A stretch of DNA of 64,000 bases from DATKSG01 sp035531775 (lineage in GTDB: Bacteria > Actinomycetota > Acidimicrobiia > Acidimicrobiales > UBA8190). The first letter of the stretch is position 1, and each line of letters begins with the position of its first letter. Shown piece by piece: positions 48,719-57,539 of the stretch. Under the pieces are notes generated by a model. The model had not been told where the DNA came from. It saw only the letters and a program-made list of their open reading frames with translations, and did not search any database. The stretch covers positions 27,867-91,866 of the forward strand of contig DATKSG010000079.1 in the NCBI GenBank assembly GCA_035531775.1, given 5' to 3'. The translations under genes and the position numbers were made by a program.

Positions 48719-50989
48719 TCAGCCCGTCTGGGGATGGGTGGGCGATGAGCCGTTCGGGGCCAGCAGGTCGAACCCGTCAGGCGTGTTGAGCATTCCTGGA
48801 GCGGTGCCGGCCTGGTCGGTTATGCCGTACTGCCACACCAGGGCGCCGGTGGCGGGGTCGATGGCCACCATCCGGTTGGAGTAGTCGTCGTTGATCATGA
48901 TGGCGCCGCTCGGAAGCAGCTCGGCCAGCGACGGGTGGTTGAGCTCCCCGGGGCCGGATGTGGCCTGATAGCGGAACGACACCTGGCCCTGGCGGTCGAA
49001 CTCGAGGACACCGCCGGGTTTGGTGTAGTCGGCCAACAGGTACAGGTCGCTACCGATCTGCTGGGGGTCAGATGGGTAGCTGATGGGGAGATGCGTGGTC
49101 CATACCAGCTGGGCGCTCGGGGTGTACTCGCTGACCCATGAGCCGTTGATCTCCGAGATGAGCAGATTCCCGTCAGCCAGAGGGGTGTCGCCGTTGGGCG
49201 ACCCCACTGAGGTCGGTGGGTGATGCAGACAGACGCCGTCGGTGCCGATCTGGTGCGCCACGGTGCCATCGTGGTTGAGGACTAGCACTCGGCAGTTCTG
49301 GGCGTCGGCCACCGAGACCTGCCCGTTCTTGAGCAGGTAGGCGTCGTCGGGCTCGTGGAGATAACCGACGGCGGTGCCGGTCTGCTTGGGATGCCCATAG
49401 GACCACAGGATCTTGCCCGACGGGTAGGCGATCTCGACGATGGTCTCGTTTTCCTCCTGGTTGGAGATGATGGCGGAACCGTGGTTGACGAAGAAGGCGT
49501 CGTCGGGGAAGTAGAAGCCGAGGGGATCCACCGGGGAGGTGGCCGACGGGTAGGTCCACACCAGGTGTAGTGCGTCGTCGAAGAGCAGCAGGCGATTGTT
49601 GCCGCGATCGGCGATCAGGAGCTTGTCGCCGAAGTAGGGCGACCCGGCACCGACCGCCCCTGACGTGCCGAAGGCCCGATTGGGAGTCAGCATCTGCACG
49701 GCCGACTGCACCTGGCCGCCAGTCTCGCCACCCACGATCCACGCCGTTGTTCCCACCACCGTTACCGCGGCGTGGGCCACCGGCACCTGGAGGCGTCCGG
49801 CCACTCGGAGCTTGCCGGTATTGGGGTCGTAGCTCCAGATCGACGACACCGTCGACACCGACCCGGAGCCGGCCGGGGGCGTGGTGGTGGTGGACGAAGC
49901 GCGCGCCGCCGTCAGCACCGCGTGGACGGAGCCGACCGGGGTCCGGTAGCCGGAGAGCACGGCTCCGGTGGCACCGGCTCCGGTGTTGGGGCCAGTCGGT
50001 GCTCCTATCTGGGTGGTGCCCTCGCCCGGGATACTGGGCTGCGCCTTGGTGCTTTCGCCGCCGGCCAGGTAGATGTGGCCGCCCACAGTGACTGCCGCCG
50101 CCCCGCTCAGCGGTTCGGGAAGATGCCCGATCACCTTGGCGCTGCGAGCGGCCGGGTCCACGAGCTGGATGTCATCGACCGGAGCAGCCGCCCCGTTCAC
50201 GGCCTGGCCGCCGAAGACGTAGATCTTGCCGCCGGCCACGGCCAGCGCCGGGTAGCGCACCGGCACCGGCAGGGCGGCCACGTCGCGGAAATGGACCCCA
50301 TCCGTGGTAGCCAGGACTTCGGGGTCAGCCGACGTGCCGTCGTACCCGCCCACCACGTACGCCGTGGTGCCGATGGTGAGGGCCCCGGCATCGGAACGGG
50401 GCTGGGGGAGGGTCCCCACAGCGCTGGCTACGGGGCGGGCCGAAGACCCGGCACCGGGGGGGGAGAAGGACAGCACGGTGCCCACCGTGGTGGGCGATCC
50501 GCCGCCAAAGAGCAGGTATTGGCCACCGAGCACGGTGCCCGCCGCATCGTGCAGCCCCACCGGCAGTGTCCCGATCTCGTTCAAGGTGCCGGTCGCGGTG
50601 TCGAGGCCGTAGATTCCGCTGGCCGAGGTGTTGGACGAGGTGAGGCCGCCGAGGATTACGATCTGCGAGCCGGTGCCCGCCACGGCCACGGCGCGGCTGA
50701 GCGGCGCCGCCAACGACCACGGGAGCAGGCCGGATTCAGCCGCCGGTGGCGTGCCCGAGGACGAGGTGGCGCCCGCGGATGAGGTGGCCGCGGTGGTGGT
50801 CGGCGAGGCGCCCGGGGCCGGCCCCTTGCCCGAGGATCCGCTGGCCCACACGATCAGTGCGATCAGCACCACCAGAGCCACCACGAGCACACTCAAGCGG
50901 GTCAGGGCCTGCGTGCGCCGGGCGCGGCGCGAGGCATGGCGGGCACTGTGGCCGGGCAGGCGACGGGCCAGGGGTTCGTTGGCGGGCAC
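48719..50989 (-). CDS. Membrane-anchored protein with Kelch-like and NHL-like propellers
   Basis: A 756-residue protein. A basic start and one helix (LTRLSVLVVALVVLIALIVW) anchor it; a Ser/Thr/Pro linker follows to about 110. Residues about 115-440 hold Kelch-type repeats (IVILGGLTSSNTSASGIYGL, AYVVGGYDGTSADPEVLATT, IYVFGGQAVNG). From about 460 a second propeller (LLIADRGNNRLLLFDDALHL, SVADAQNCRVLVLNHDGTV, EFDRQGQVSFRYQATSGPGE) resembles NHL or PQQ-type repeats. It lies upstream of the pseudopilin operon on the same strand, separated by 245 bp. Ligand and role unknown. Confidence 0.8.
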   Translation of the reverse strand: MPANEPLARRLPGHSARHASRRARRTQALTRLSVLVVALVVLIALIVWASGSSGKGPAPGASPTTTAATSSAGATSSSGTPPAAESGLLPWSLAAPLSRAVAVAGTGSQIVILGGLTSSNTSASGIYGLDTATGTLNEIGTLPVGLHDAAGTVLGGQYLLFGGGSPTTVGTVLSFSPPGAGSSARPVASAVGTLPQPRSDAGALTIGTTAYVVGGYDGTSADPEVLATTDGVHFRDVAALPVPVRYPALAVAGGKIYVFGGQAVNGAAAPVDDIQLVDPAARSAKVIGHLPEPLSGAAAVTVGGHIYLAGGESTKAQPSIPGEGTTQIGAPTGPNTGAGATGAVLSGYRTPVGSVHAVLTAARASSTTTTPPAGSGSVSTVSSIWSYDPNTGKLRVAGRLQVPVAHAAVTVVGTTAWIVGGETGGQVQSAVQMLTPNRAFGTSGAVGAGSPYFGDKLLIADRGNNRLLLFDDALHLVWTYPSATSPVDPLGFYFPDDAFFVNHGSAIISNQEENETIVEIAYPSGKILWSYGHPKQTGTAVGYLHEPDDAYLLKNGQVSVADAQNCRVLVLNHDGTVAHQIGTDGVCLHHPPTSVGSPNGDTPLADGNLLISEINGSWVSEYTPSAQLVWTTHLPISYPSDPQQIGSDLYLLADYTKPGGVLEFDRQGQVSFRYQATSGPGELNHPSLAELLPSGAIMINDDYSNRMVAIDPATGALVWQYGITDQAGTAPGMLNTPDGFDLLAPNGSSPTHPQTG

Positions 50990-51026
50990 GGGCGCTGTCT
51001 ACCTCCTGGGCGCGACCTGGCGCCCG

Positions 51027-52076
51027 TCAGCTCTCGTCCATGACATAGAAGCGGCTCGGAGTGGTCCCTTCGCGTCGTACCCTACGGTGGTTCTCGAGCA
51101 AGACGATGTGGGCCACCGTCTCTCCGACTGCGGCACGCTGCATGAAGTCGGGGATCTGGTCCCATGGGCGCGACCACTTGAGCTGCACCGAAAGCTCCCA
51201 GGCCGTGGCCCCCGGGTGGGCCCGCAGGAAAGATTCGATCTCGGCCAGGCGGTCGGCGTGGTGGATGATGATCTCGTCCAGCCGGCCCTTCAGCCCGGCG
51301 AATCGGTACTCGTGTGCCGGCAGCACCTCCTCCACGTCGAGGTTGTGCACCTTGAGAAGCGACTCGAGGTAGTTGCCCAAGGGGTTAGGGAACTGTTGCG
51401 TGTGTACGCCGATGTTGGGAGTGATCCTGGGCAGCACGTGGTCGCCCGACAGCAGGAGCCGGCGCTGCTCGCTGTAGAAGCAGACGTGACCGGGGGAGTG
51501 GCCCGGTGTCCACACCGTGGTGAGGTCCCAGCCCGGTACGTCCACCCGTAGGCCGTCCTCGAAGAGTACGTCGGGCTCGGCCATGGTCACCTGCGAGCGA
51601 ATCATCATCGATGCCATGTTCAAGTCGGGCAGCTTGGTGGGAGGCACCCCGGCGTCCTCGAGGAACTCGCGCATGCGGGCCAGCAGGTCGTCGGTCTCGA
51701 TATAACGGGCCTGGAGCATCTCGGCATCGTCGGGGTGCAGCCCTATCCATGCACCGGACTCCTCGCGCACCCGGCCGGCGAGGCCGTAATGGTCGGGGTG
51801 GATGTGGGTCACGAGCACCGCTCGCACATCGGCGATCGAGCCGCCCGCCGCCTGCAGGCCCAGGTTGAGCGCCGACCAGGCGTCCTCGGTGTTCCAGCCG
51901 GCGTCGACGATGGCCACGCCGGAGTCGAGCTCGAAGGCGTACACGAGCACGTAGCGCAGCGGGTTGTCGGGGATGGGGACCGGGATCGACCACAGCCCCG
52001 GCCGGACCTTCTCAACCGGCGGCAGGACGGCCCGATCCCATGCCGCTTTCTGGAGGACCCCTGTCACCTCGACCAT
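51027..52076 (-). CDS. MBL-fold metallo-hydrolase
   Basis: A 349-residue protein with metal motif THIHPDHYG, SGDHVLPRITPNIG and the later PAHEYRF. The C-terminal helical domain (LDEIIIHHADRLAEIESFLR) matches the hydroxyacylglutathione-hydrolase/LACTB2-type branch of the superfamily. It has no signal peptide. Not closely related to the other MBL protein at 1881-2843. It is divergent from the PAS-GGDEF-EAL gene with a 190-bp gap that carries a good promoter. Confidence 0.87.
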   Translation of the reverse strand: MVEVTGVLQKAAWDRAVLPPVEKVRPGLWSIPVPIPDNPLRYVLVYAFELDSGVAIVDAGWNTEDAWSALNLGLQAAGGSIADVRAVLVTHIHPDHYGLAGRVREESGAWIGLHPDDAEMLQARYIETDDLLARMREFLEDAGVPPTKLPDLNMASMMIRSQVTMAEPDVLFEDGLRVDVPGWDLTTVWTPGHSPGHVCFYSEQRRLLLSGDHVLPRITPNIGVHTQQFPNPLGNYLESLLKVHNLDVEEVLPAHEYRFAGLKGRLDEIIIHHADRLAEIESFLRAHPGATAWELSVQLKWSRPWDQIPDFMQRAAVGETVAHIVLLENHRRVRREGTTPSRFYVMDES

Positions 52077-52203
52077 CCGGGCACCGTAGGCGGGCCGGCC
52101 TCGGGGTCACCAATGGCCCCGGCCCCACGACCACGGGGAGCGCCCGCCCCCGGGCCTGTGCGCGCTCATCGTGAGATTGGCAACTCTTTTCACTCCTGAG
52201 CCA

Positions 52204-52232
52204 TTGACCACAATAGTCACAGACCGTACGAT
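52204..52232 (+). promoter_or_regulatory. Sigma-70-type promoter for the PAS-GGDEF-EAL gene
   Basis: TTGACC at 52204-52209 and TACGAT at 52227-52232 are spaced by exactly 17 bases, close to the housekeeping consensus. Transcription would start near 52239, about 30 bases before the ATG at 52268. Confidence 0.65.
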
Positions 52233-52267
52233 CCTCCCGCTCACCTGGAGCGGCAGGGCCCGGGCGG

Positions 52268-54061
52268 ATGGCGGTGAACGGAGTGCACGTGGGCGAGAGA
52301 GTCGTTCACATCTCGAGCGGAGTAAACCAACGGGTAGCGGGCCGCGACGACGCCGGGGTTCGGTGGCGGACCCGCTTTCGCACGTTGCTGGACCTGGCCC
52401 GTGACCCCTTCGTGGAGCTCGACGGCCAGGGCGTGGTCACCGAGTGGAACCGCCAGTCGGAACTGCTCTTCGGCTGGTCACGCGACGAGGTGATCGGCCG
52501 CTCGGTCTACGACTTCCTCATCCCACCGCGCTTCGCTGCCCGGTTCTCACTAGACCTCGGGGTTCTGGGGGCCCTGGTGGGCGGGGCCGAACGAACCCGT
52601 CCGCGCGACCTGCGCCTCATGCACCGCGAGGACCACGAGGTCCATGTGGCCATTACCGCCTATGTGGAGGGCCGGGGTACGGACCTGCGTATCGGTGGGT
52701 TCATGCAGGACGTCGGTGGCGAAGGCTCAGCCGAAGAGGCCCTGGCGCACGCCTATCTGCACGACGCGCTCACCGGCCTTCCCAACCGGACGCTGTTCAC
52801 CTACCGATTGTCCTACGCCCTGGCCAAGGGCACGTCCGTTCCGGGGGCGGTGGCCGCCGTAGTCCTCGACCTCGACCGGTTCAAGGCCATCAACGACTCG
52901 CTCGGCCACGAGGTGGGCGACGAGGTGCTGGTGGTGGTGGCCGGACGCCTGGCCACGGCGGGCGGGTCGCCTGAGGTCATCGCCCGGCTCGGGGGTGACG
53001 AGTTCCTGGTGCTCTTCGACGGGGACCATGCCGAGCGTGAAGCCGTGGCCTTCTCCGAGCGGGTGCTCGATGCCCTGGCCGAGCCCATCGCCGTGGCCGG
53101 TAGCGAGGTCTTCATCACGGCCAGCATCGGGGTGGCCTCGACCGCGGCGGGGGTCACCGAGCCCACGCTGCTGCTGTCGAATGCCGACGCCGCCATGTAC
53201 CAGGCCAAGAAGCGAGGCGGCCGGAAGGTCGAGGTCTTCGGCGAGGCCCTGCGGGTGCGGGTCATCGACCGGATGAACACCGAGCACTCGCTGCACCGCG
53301 CCCTTGAGCGCAGCGAGCTGCGGCTCTACTACCAGCCGGTGGTCGACGTACGCGACCGGCGACCAGTGGGCGTGGAGGCCCTGCTGCGGTGGGACCACCC
53401 TGAGCACGGACTCACCGGCCCCGACCACTTCATCCCGGTGGCCGAGGAGAGCGGGCTCATTATCCCCATTGGGGCGTGGGTCCTTCGCCAGGCGTGCCAG
53501 CAGCTGCGGGCCTGGCAGCTTGGTTCCTGGCAGGGGCCGACGGCGGCGGTGGAGGTGAACCTGTCGGCCCGGCAGATCGACCACCCCGAGATCGTGTCGA
53601 CGGTGGAACGCATCCTGGGCGAGACCGGCGTGGCACCTGAGCACCTCACACTCGAGATCACCGAGAGCGCTCTCATGCACGACGCCCGCTCGGCACTTCG
53701 GGTCCTGCGGGCGCTCAAGGACCTCGGCGTCACCTTGGCCATCGACGACTTCGGCACCGGCTACTCGTCGCTGGCCTACCTGCAGCGGTTCCCGCTCGAC
53801 ATCTTGAAGATCGACAAGGGTTTCGTGGACGACCTTGGCACCGACCCGGGCGGCGCCGACATCGTGGCCGCCGTGGTCACCTTGGCCCATTCGCTGGGCC
53901 TGGTCGTCATCGCCGAGGGCGTGGAGACCGAGCGTCAGTTCGACGAGCTGTACCGCCTCGGCTGCGACTTCGCCCAGGGATACCTGTTCTCGCGCCCGCT
54001 GCCGCCCGAGGAGATCACCGCCCGCCTCGACCACCGTCGCGGCCCGGCACCCGCTTTCTAG
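52268..54061 (+). CDS. PAS-GGDEF-EAL c-di-GMP signalling protein
   Basis: A 597-residue soluble protein. The PAS domain is residues about 35-145 (LLDLARDPFVELDGQGVVTE), GGDEF from LTGLPNRTLFTYRLSYALA with the site LGGDEFLVLF, and EAL with VGVEALLRWDHPEHG, LTLEITESALMHD and IDDFGTGYSSLAYLQ. The I-site RxxD before GGDEF is not obvious (PEVIARLGGDEF). Both active sites look intact. No membrane helix. It is preceded by a near-consensus promoter at 52204. Confidence 0.92.
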   Translation: MAVNGVHVGERVVHISSGVNQRVAGRDDAGVRWRTRFRTLLDLARDPFVELDGQGVVTEWNRQSELLFGWSRDEVIGRSVYDFLIPPRFAARFSLDLGVLGALVGGAERTRPRDLRLMHREDHEVHVAITAYVEGRGTDLRIGGFMQDVGGEGSAEEALAHAYLHDALTGLPNRTLFTYRLSYALAKGTSVPGAVAAVVLDLDRFKAINDSLGHEVGDEVLVVVAGRLATAGGSPEVIARLGGDEFLVLFDGDHAEREAVAFSERVLDALAEPIAVAGSEVFITASIGVASTAAGVTEPTLLLSNADAAMYQAKKRGGRKVEVFGEALRVRVIDRMNTEHSLHRALERSELRLYYQPVVDVRDRRPVGVEALLRWDHPEHGLTGPDHFIPVAEESGLIIPIGAWVLRQACQQLRAWQLGSWQGPTAAVEVNLSARQIDHPEIVSTVERILGETGVAPEHLTLEITESALMHDARSALRVLRALKDLGVTLAIDDFGTGYSSLAYLQRFPLDILKIDKGFVDDLGTDPGGADIVAAVVTLAHSLGLVVIAEGVETERQFDELYRLGCDFAQGYLFSRPLPPEEITARLDHRRGPAPAF

Positions 54062-54064
54062 ACA

Positions 54065-54385
54065 TCAAAGCCGCCGGGGCGTTGCGGAATCCGAAACAGC
54101 ATCGCCTTCGAGGCTGACGACGAGGCCGACGGCGACTCGGGCGCCAAGGCGGTGGCCGGCGTGTCGCACACGCTCATCAAGCACGACCTGGTGGCCGGCA
54201 CGCGCCAGGTCAAGTCCTTCGGCGTCTCGTGCGAAGCGGACGAGTTCGTGTTCGTGCCGAGCAGCCCCGAGGTGGCCGAGGACGACGGCGTGCTCATGGG
54301 CTTCGTCTACGACCGCCATGAGGATCGCAGCGACCTGGTCCTTCTGACGCCGGCTCGCTCGACACGGTGGCCGGGATCGCTCCGG
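54065..54385 (+). pseudogene. Carotenoid oxygenase (CCD family) C-terminal remnant
   Basis: The frame directly after the previous stop reads GRCGIRNSIAFEADDEADG, then AGVSHTLIKHDLVAGTRQVK, SFGVSCEADEFVFVPSSPEV and AEDDGVLMGFVYDRHEDRSD, a clear match to the C-terminal part of carotenoid cleavage oxygenases (usually about 450 residues). Near 54347 one G appears missing: restoring it would continue the protein as LVLLDAGSLDTVAGI. The N-terminal three quarters are absent and the remnant ends at the convergent thioesterase. It is therefore a decayed fragment. Confidence 0.75.
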
Positions 54386-55210
54386 CTAGAACTTGTCGGC
54401 CAGCCACGGGGCGATGGCGCCCCCGCCGGGCACGGGCCGGATGAGCAGCTCCTGGGCCATCGACAGCACGAGCACACCCTCAGCGCTGTACATGGTGCCG
54501 CGCACAGTGGCCCGGTTCCCGGTGTTGACCACGGCAGCCAGGTCGTAGAAGAGCCACTGGTCGGCCCGGGCCGGGCGGTGGAACCACACGGCATGGTCGA
54601 TGCTGGCATCGGTGTGGCTGCCCCACTTGTCCATGGTGGCGGGGCGGAACGAGGCCCGGGTCATGTCCGACATGAGAGCCAGCGCCCCCACGTGCAGGTC
54701 GGGGTCGTCGGGAAGGGCGCTGCTCACCCGATTCCAGAAGCGACCGCTGGAGCTGTAGGTGCCGTCGGCTCCCGGCACCGGGTCGAGGTGGACTGACTCG
54801 AAGGGGCCCGGAGGCGATCCCAGCGGCAAGGAGTCGGGGCTGTCCATGGCGCTGTCCATGGGCAGCTGGTACGACTCGGCACCCTCCTCCTCGACGTGGA
54901 ACGAGCAGGTCATCCGGGCGGCCGGGAGGCCACCTTGGATAGTGGTCACCTGGCGGGTGGCAAACGACCGGCTGTCACGCACCGGCTCCACGAGCAGCTC
55001 GGCCTCGACCCCGGGCACCACCGGGCGCAGGAAGTAGCCATGCAAGGAGTGGGGGAGCAGAGGGCCGTCCACGCTCTGGATGGCGGCGCTCAGGGCCTGG
55101 GCCATCACCATGCCGCCGAACAGGCGCGGGCCCCACCAGTCCGGGCAGTGAGCCACGAAGCGCTCCGGGCCGGCGGGGGCCACCCGAAGGGCCCGCACCA
55201 GTTCGTCCAT
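54386..55210 (-). CDS. Acyl-CoA thioesterase II (TesB-like)
   Basis: A 274-residue protein from ATG 55210 (GTG 55228 is possible). The double-hotdog pattern is visible: PDWWGPRLFGGMVMAQALSA, FLRPVVPGVEAELLVEPVRD, SFATRQVTTIQGG and, in the second hotdog, SIDHAVWFHRPARADQWLFY. The catalytic aspartate region of TesB is in DASIDHAVWF. It hydrolyses medium to long acyl-CoAs. Its start is divergent from the YceI gene. Confidence 0.9.
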   Translation of the reverse strand: MDELVRALRVAPAGPERFVAHCPDWWGPRLFGGMVMAQALSAAIQSVDGPLLPHSLHGYFLRPVVPGVEAELLVEPVRDSRSFATRQVTTIQGGLPAARMTCSFHVEEEGAESYQLPMDSAMDSPDSLPLGSPPGPFESVHLDPVPGADGTYSSSGRFWNRVSSALPDDPDLHVGALALMSDMTRASFRPATMDKWGSHTDASIDHAVWFHRPARADQWLFYDLAAVVNTGNRATVRGTMYSAEGVLVLSMAQELLIRPVPGGGAIAPWLADKF

Positions 55211-55344
55211 GAGGTCGTCGCCGGCCACGAGCAGGTCCTTTCGCCTCGGGCGCACCCTACCGGTGCCGGCCGGGTGCCCCCGGTCCGGCGGGCCCGGCTC
55301 AGAGCCCGGCTCAGGGGAGCGACCAGGCGATTTCCGAAAAGTGA

Positions 55345-55373
55345 TTGACACCGCAACTATCTAGAGCTATAAA
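55345..55373 (+). promoter_or_regulatory. Near-perfect sigma-70-type promoter of the YceI gene
   Basis: TTGACA at 55345-55350 and TATAAA at 55368-55373 are spaced by 17 bases. This is as close to consensus as is expected in this GC-rich genome and predicts high constitutive transcription. The leader to the ATG 55438 is about 58 bases and ends with AAGGAG. Confidence 0.85.
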
Positions 55374-55437
55374 TGCTTGTGAGATCAAAAATCGCATCCG
55401 CAAAGAAATCTGAACCAGCGATATCAAGGAGCCAGCC

Positions 55438-56031
55438 ATGACCGCCACCGAAGCCACCCCCCTCACCCGCCAGCATCAGGGCCAGCTGATCCCCGCCACC
55501 GGCACGTACCAGATCGACAAGTCCCACAGCACGGTCGAGTTCATCGCCCGCCACCTCATGATCAGCAAGGTCCGGGGCCGTTTCGACGAGTTCTCCGGGG
55601 CCGTCACCATCGCCGAGGTGCCCGAGGAGTCGAGCGTGGACGTCACCATCGATGCGGCCAGCGTCTCCACCAAGGAGCCCCAGCGCGACGAGCACCTGCG
55701 CAGCGCCGACTTCTTCGACGTGGCGACCTACCCCGTGTGGCACTTCGCCAGCACGACGGTGGCACCGGCGGGGGACAACCACTGGAAGGTGACCGGCGAC
55801 CTCACGTTGCACGGCACCACCAAGTCTGTGGTGCTCGACGTCGAGTTCGAAGGGGCCGAGGCCACGCCCTGGGGCACCACGGCCATCGGCTTCTCGGCCT
55901 CCACCGAGATCGACCGCGAGGAGTTCGGCCTCACCTGGAACCAGGCCATCGAGGCCGGCGGCGTGGTGGTCGGCAAGCGGATCCGCATCGAGCTAGGCGT
56001 CGAGGCGTCGGCGGCGGCTGCTGCTGCCTGA
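55438..56031 (+). CDS. YceI family protein
   Basis: A 197-residue protein with a strong Shine-Dalgarno (AAGGAG, about eight bases before ATG). The lipocalin-like YceI fold is plain: YQIDKSHSTVEFIARHLM, VRGRFDEFSGAVTIAEVP, KEPQRDEHLRSADFFDV and TTAIGFSASTEIDREEFGL. YceI proteins bind isoprenoid-type lipids; here no signal peptide precedes the domain, so it should be cytoplasmic. A consensus promoter at 55345 suggests abundance. Confidence 0.9.
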   Translation: MTATEATPLTRQHQGQLIPATGTYQIDKSHSTVEFIARHLMISKVRGRFDEFSGAVTIAEVPEESSVDVTIDAASVSTKEPQRDEHLRSADFFDVATYPVWHFASTTVAPAGDNHWKVTGDLTLHGTTKSVVLDVEFEGAEATPWGTTAIGFSASTEIDREEFGLTWNQAIEAGGVVVGKRIRIELGVEASAAAAAA

Positions 56032-56166
56032 AGCGCCGCCGGCCGGGCCGATCAGCCCGGCGGTCCCGTGAAGTTGTGACGCTGTGCCTCGGGTTAGACC
56101 CGGGGCACAGCCGCGTCTACGGCCGTGCCCGGTCCACAATGGACGGGGCCGGACAGGAGGAACCGC

Positions 56167-57501
56167 GTGGGGATGTCGCCCCGCCAGCACCAGTGGGACG
56201 AGGGGAAGCGCCGGCGAGCCGAGGTGGCCCGCTCCGCGCACGGATCGTGGCGCCCGGCCGAGGGCCGGCCCGACCCCGTGTCGCTGCTCCAGGCCCAGAA
56301 CCGCAGCCGGGTGGCTTCCCTGGTGCCGGTGCGCATGGGGCGCATGCTCGAGACGCCCTTCTCGTTCATGCGCGGCGCGGCCCTGATCATGGCGGCCGAC
56401 CTGGCTCCTACGCCGACCACGGGCTTCGAGGTGCAGCTGTGCGGCGACGCCCACGTGGCCAACTTCGGCGTCTTCGCCTCACCCGAGCGCAACCTGCTCT
56501 TCGACGTGAACGACTTCGACGAGACCGACACCGGAGCGTGGGAGTGGGACGTGAAGCGCTTAGCCGCCAGCGCCGTGGTGGCAGCCAGGGTGGCCGGCCA
56601 CCGGGTGGCCGACCAGCGAGGAGCGGCACGCTCTGCGGCGCGACGGTATCGCCAGGAGATGGCGACTTTCGCCAGGCTCGCCGTGCTCGACGTCTGGTAC
56701 TCGCGCCTCGACGCCGAGGCCCTGGCCCGATCGCTGGCCGTACCGGCCGTGCGTCACGAAGTGGACAGCGCCCGGCGCCAGGGTTCCAAAGGCGTCCTGC
56801 CCGAGCACACCGCCCTCGCCCCAGACGGCAGCCGCCGCATCGTCGACCACCCCCCGCTCGTGACCCACGACGACGACGACACGTCCGAGCACTTGGCCGA
56901 GATAATGGCCGTCTACCGTCGCTCGCTCGACGACGACAGGCGACAGTTGCTCGGGCGCTTCGACGTTGTCGACTCGGCCCGCAAGGTGGTGGGAGTGGGC
57001 AGCGTGGGCACCCGGTGTTCAATCGCCCTGCTCGTGAGCGACCTGGGGGATCCGCTGCTGCTTCAGGTGAAGGAGGCCGAGGCGTCGGTGCTGGCCCAGC
57101 TGCGGCACCCAGTGCGGTCCCGGCGCCACCAGGGGCGCCGGGTGGTGACCGGCCAGCGCCTCATGCAGGCAGCCTCCGACATCTTTCTCGGCTGGTCGTC
57201 GGCCGGCGGCGTCGACTATTACATCAGGCAATTGCGCGACATGAAGGCGTCGATCGACTTGGCCGACCTCGGCCCGACGGCCATGGCCGAGTACGCCGCC
57301 ATGTGCGGCTGGGCCCTGGCCCGGGCCCACGCCCGCACCGGCCCGGCCCCGGCCATCGCCGGCTACCTGGGATCAGGTGCCGTGTTCGACAAGGCCATCG
57401 AGCGTTTTGCCGTGTCGTATGCCGATCAGACCGAGCGCGACCACGAGGCACTGCACAAGGCGGTGAGCCGGGGCCAGGTGGCCGTCGAGCGGGGCATCTG
57501 A
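56167..57501 (+). CDS. DUF2252 family protein
   Basis: A 444-residue protein from GTG 56167 with AGGAGG six bases upstream. DUF2252 signatures are present: RMLETPFSFMRGAALIMAAD, VQLCGDAHVANFGVFASPER, LFDVNDFDETDTGAWEWDVK and the late AMCGWALARAHARTG. The family has a kinase-like fold with a GDxHxxNFG loop and a DFDE metal site, but no proven function; related proteins are common in actinobacteria. Confidence 0.9.
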   Translation: MGMSPRQHQWDEGKRRRAEVARSAHGSWRPAEGRPDPVSLLQAQNRSRVASLVPVRMGRMLETPFSFMRGAALIMAADLAPTPTTGFEVQLCGDAHVANFGVFASPERNLLFDVNDFDETDTGAWEWDVKRLAASAVVAARVAGHRVADQRGAARSAARRYRQEMATFARLAVLDVWYSRLDAEALARSLAVPAVRHEVDSARRQGSKGVLPEHTALAPDGSRRIVDHPPLVTHDDDDTSEHLAEIMAVYRRSLDDDRRQLLGRFDVVDSARKVVGVGSVGTRCSIALLVSDLGDPLLLQVKEAEASVLAQLRHPVRSRRHQGRRVVTGQRLMQAASDIFLGWSSAGGVDYYIRQLRDMKASIDLADLGPTAMAEYAAMCGWALARAHARTGPAPAIAGYLGSGAVFDKAIERFAVSYADQTERDHEALHKAVSRGQVAVERGI

Positions 57502-57539
57502 ACGCGCAGGCCCGCTGAACACTCCCCCCGGCTGGAGGC

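Noticed and set aside
52727..54034. A 435-residue minus-strand frame.
   Set aside because: It is antisense to the GGDEF-EAL gene, whose motifs are complete, so it was not kept.
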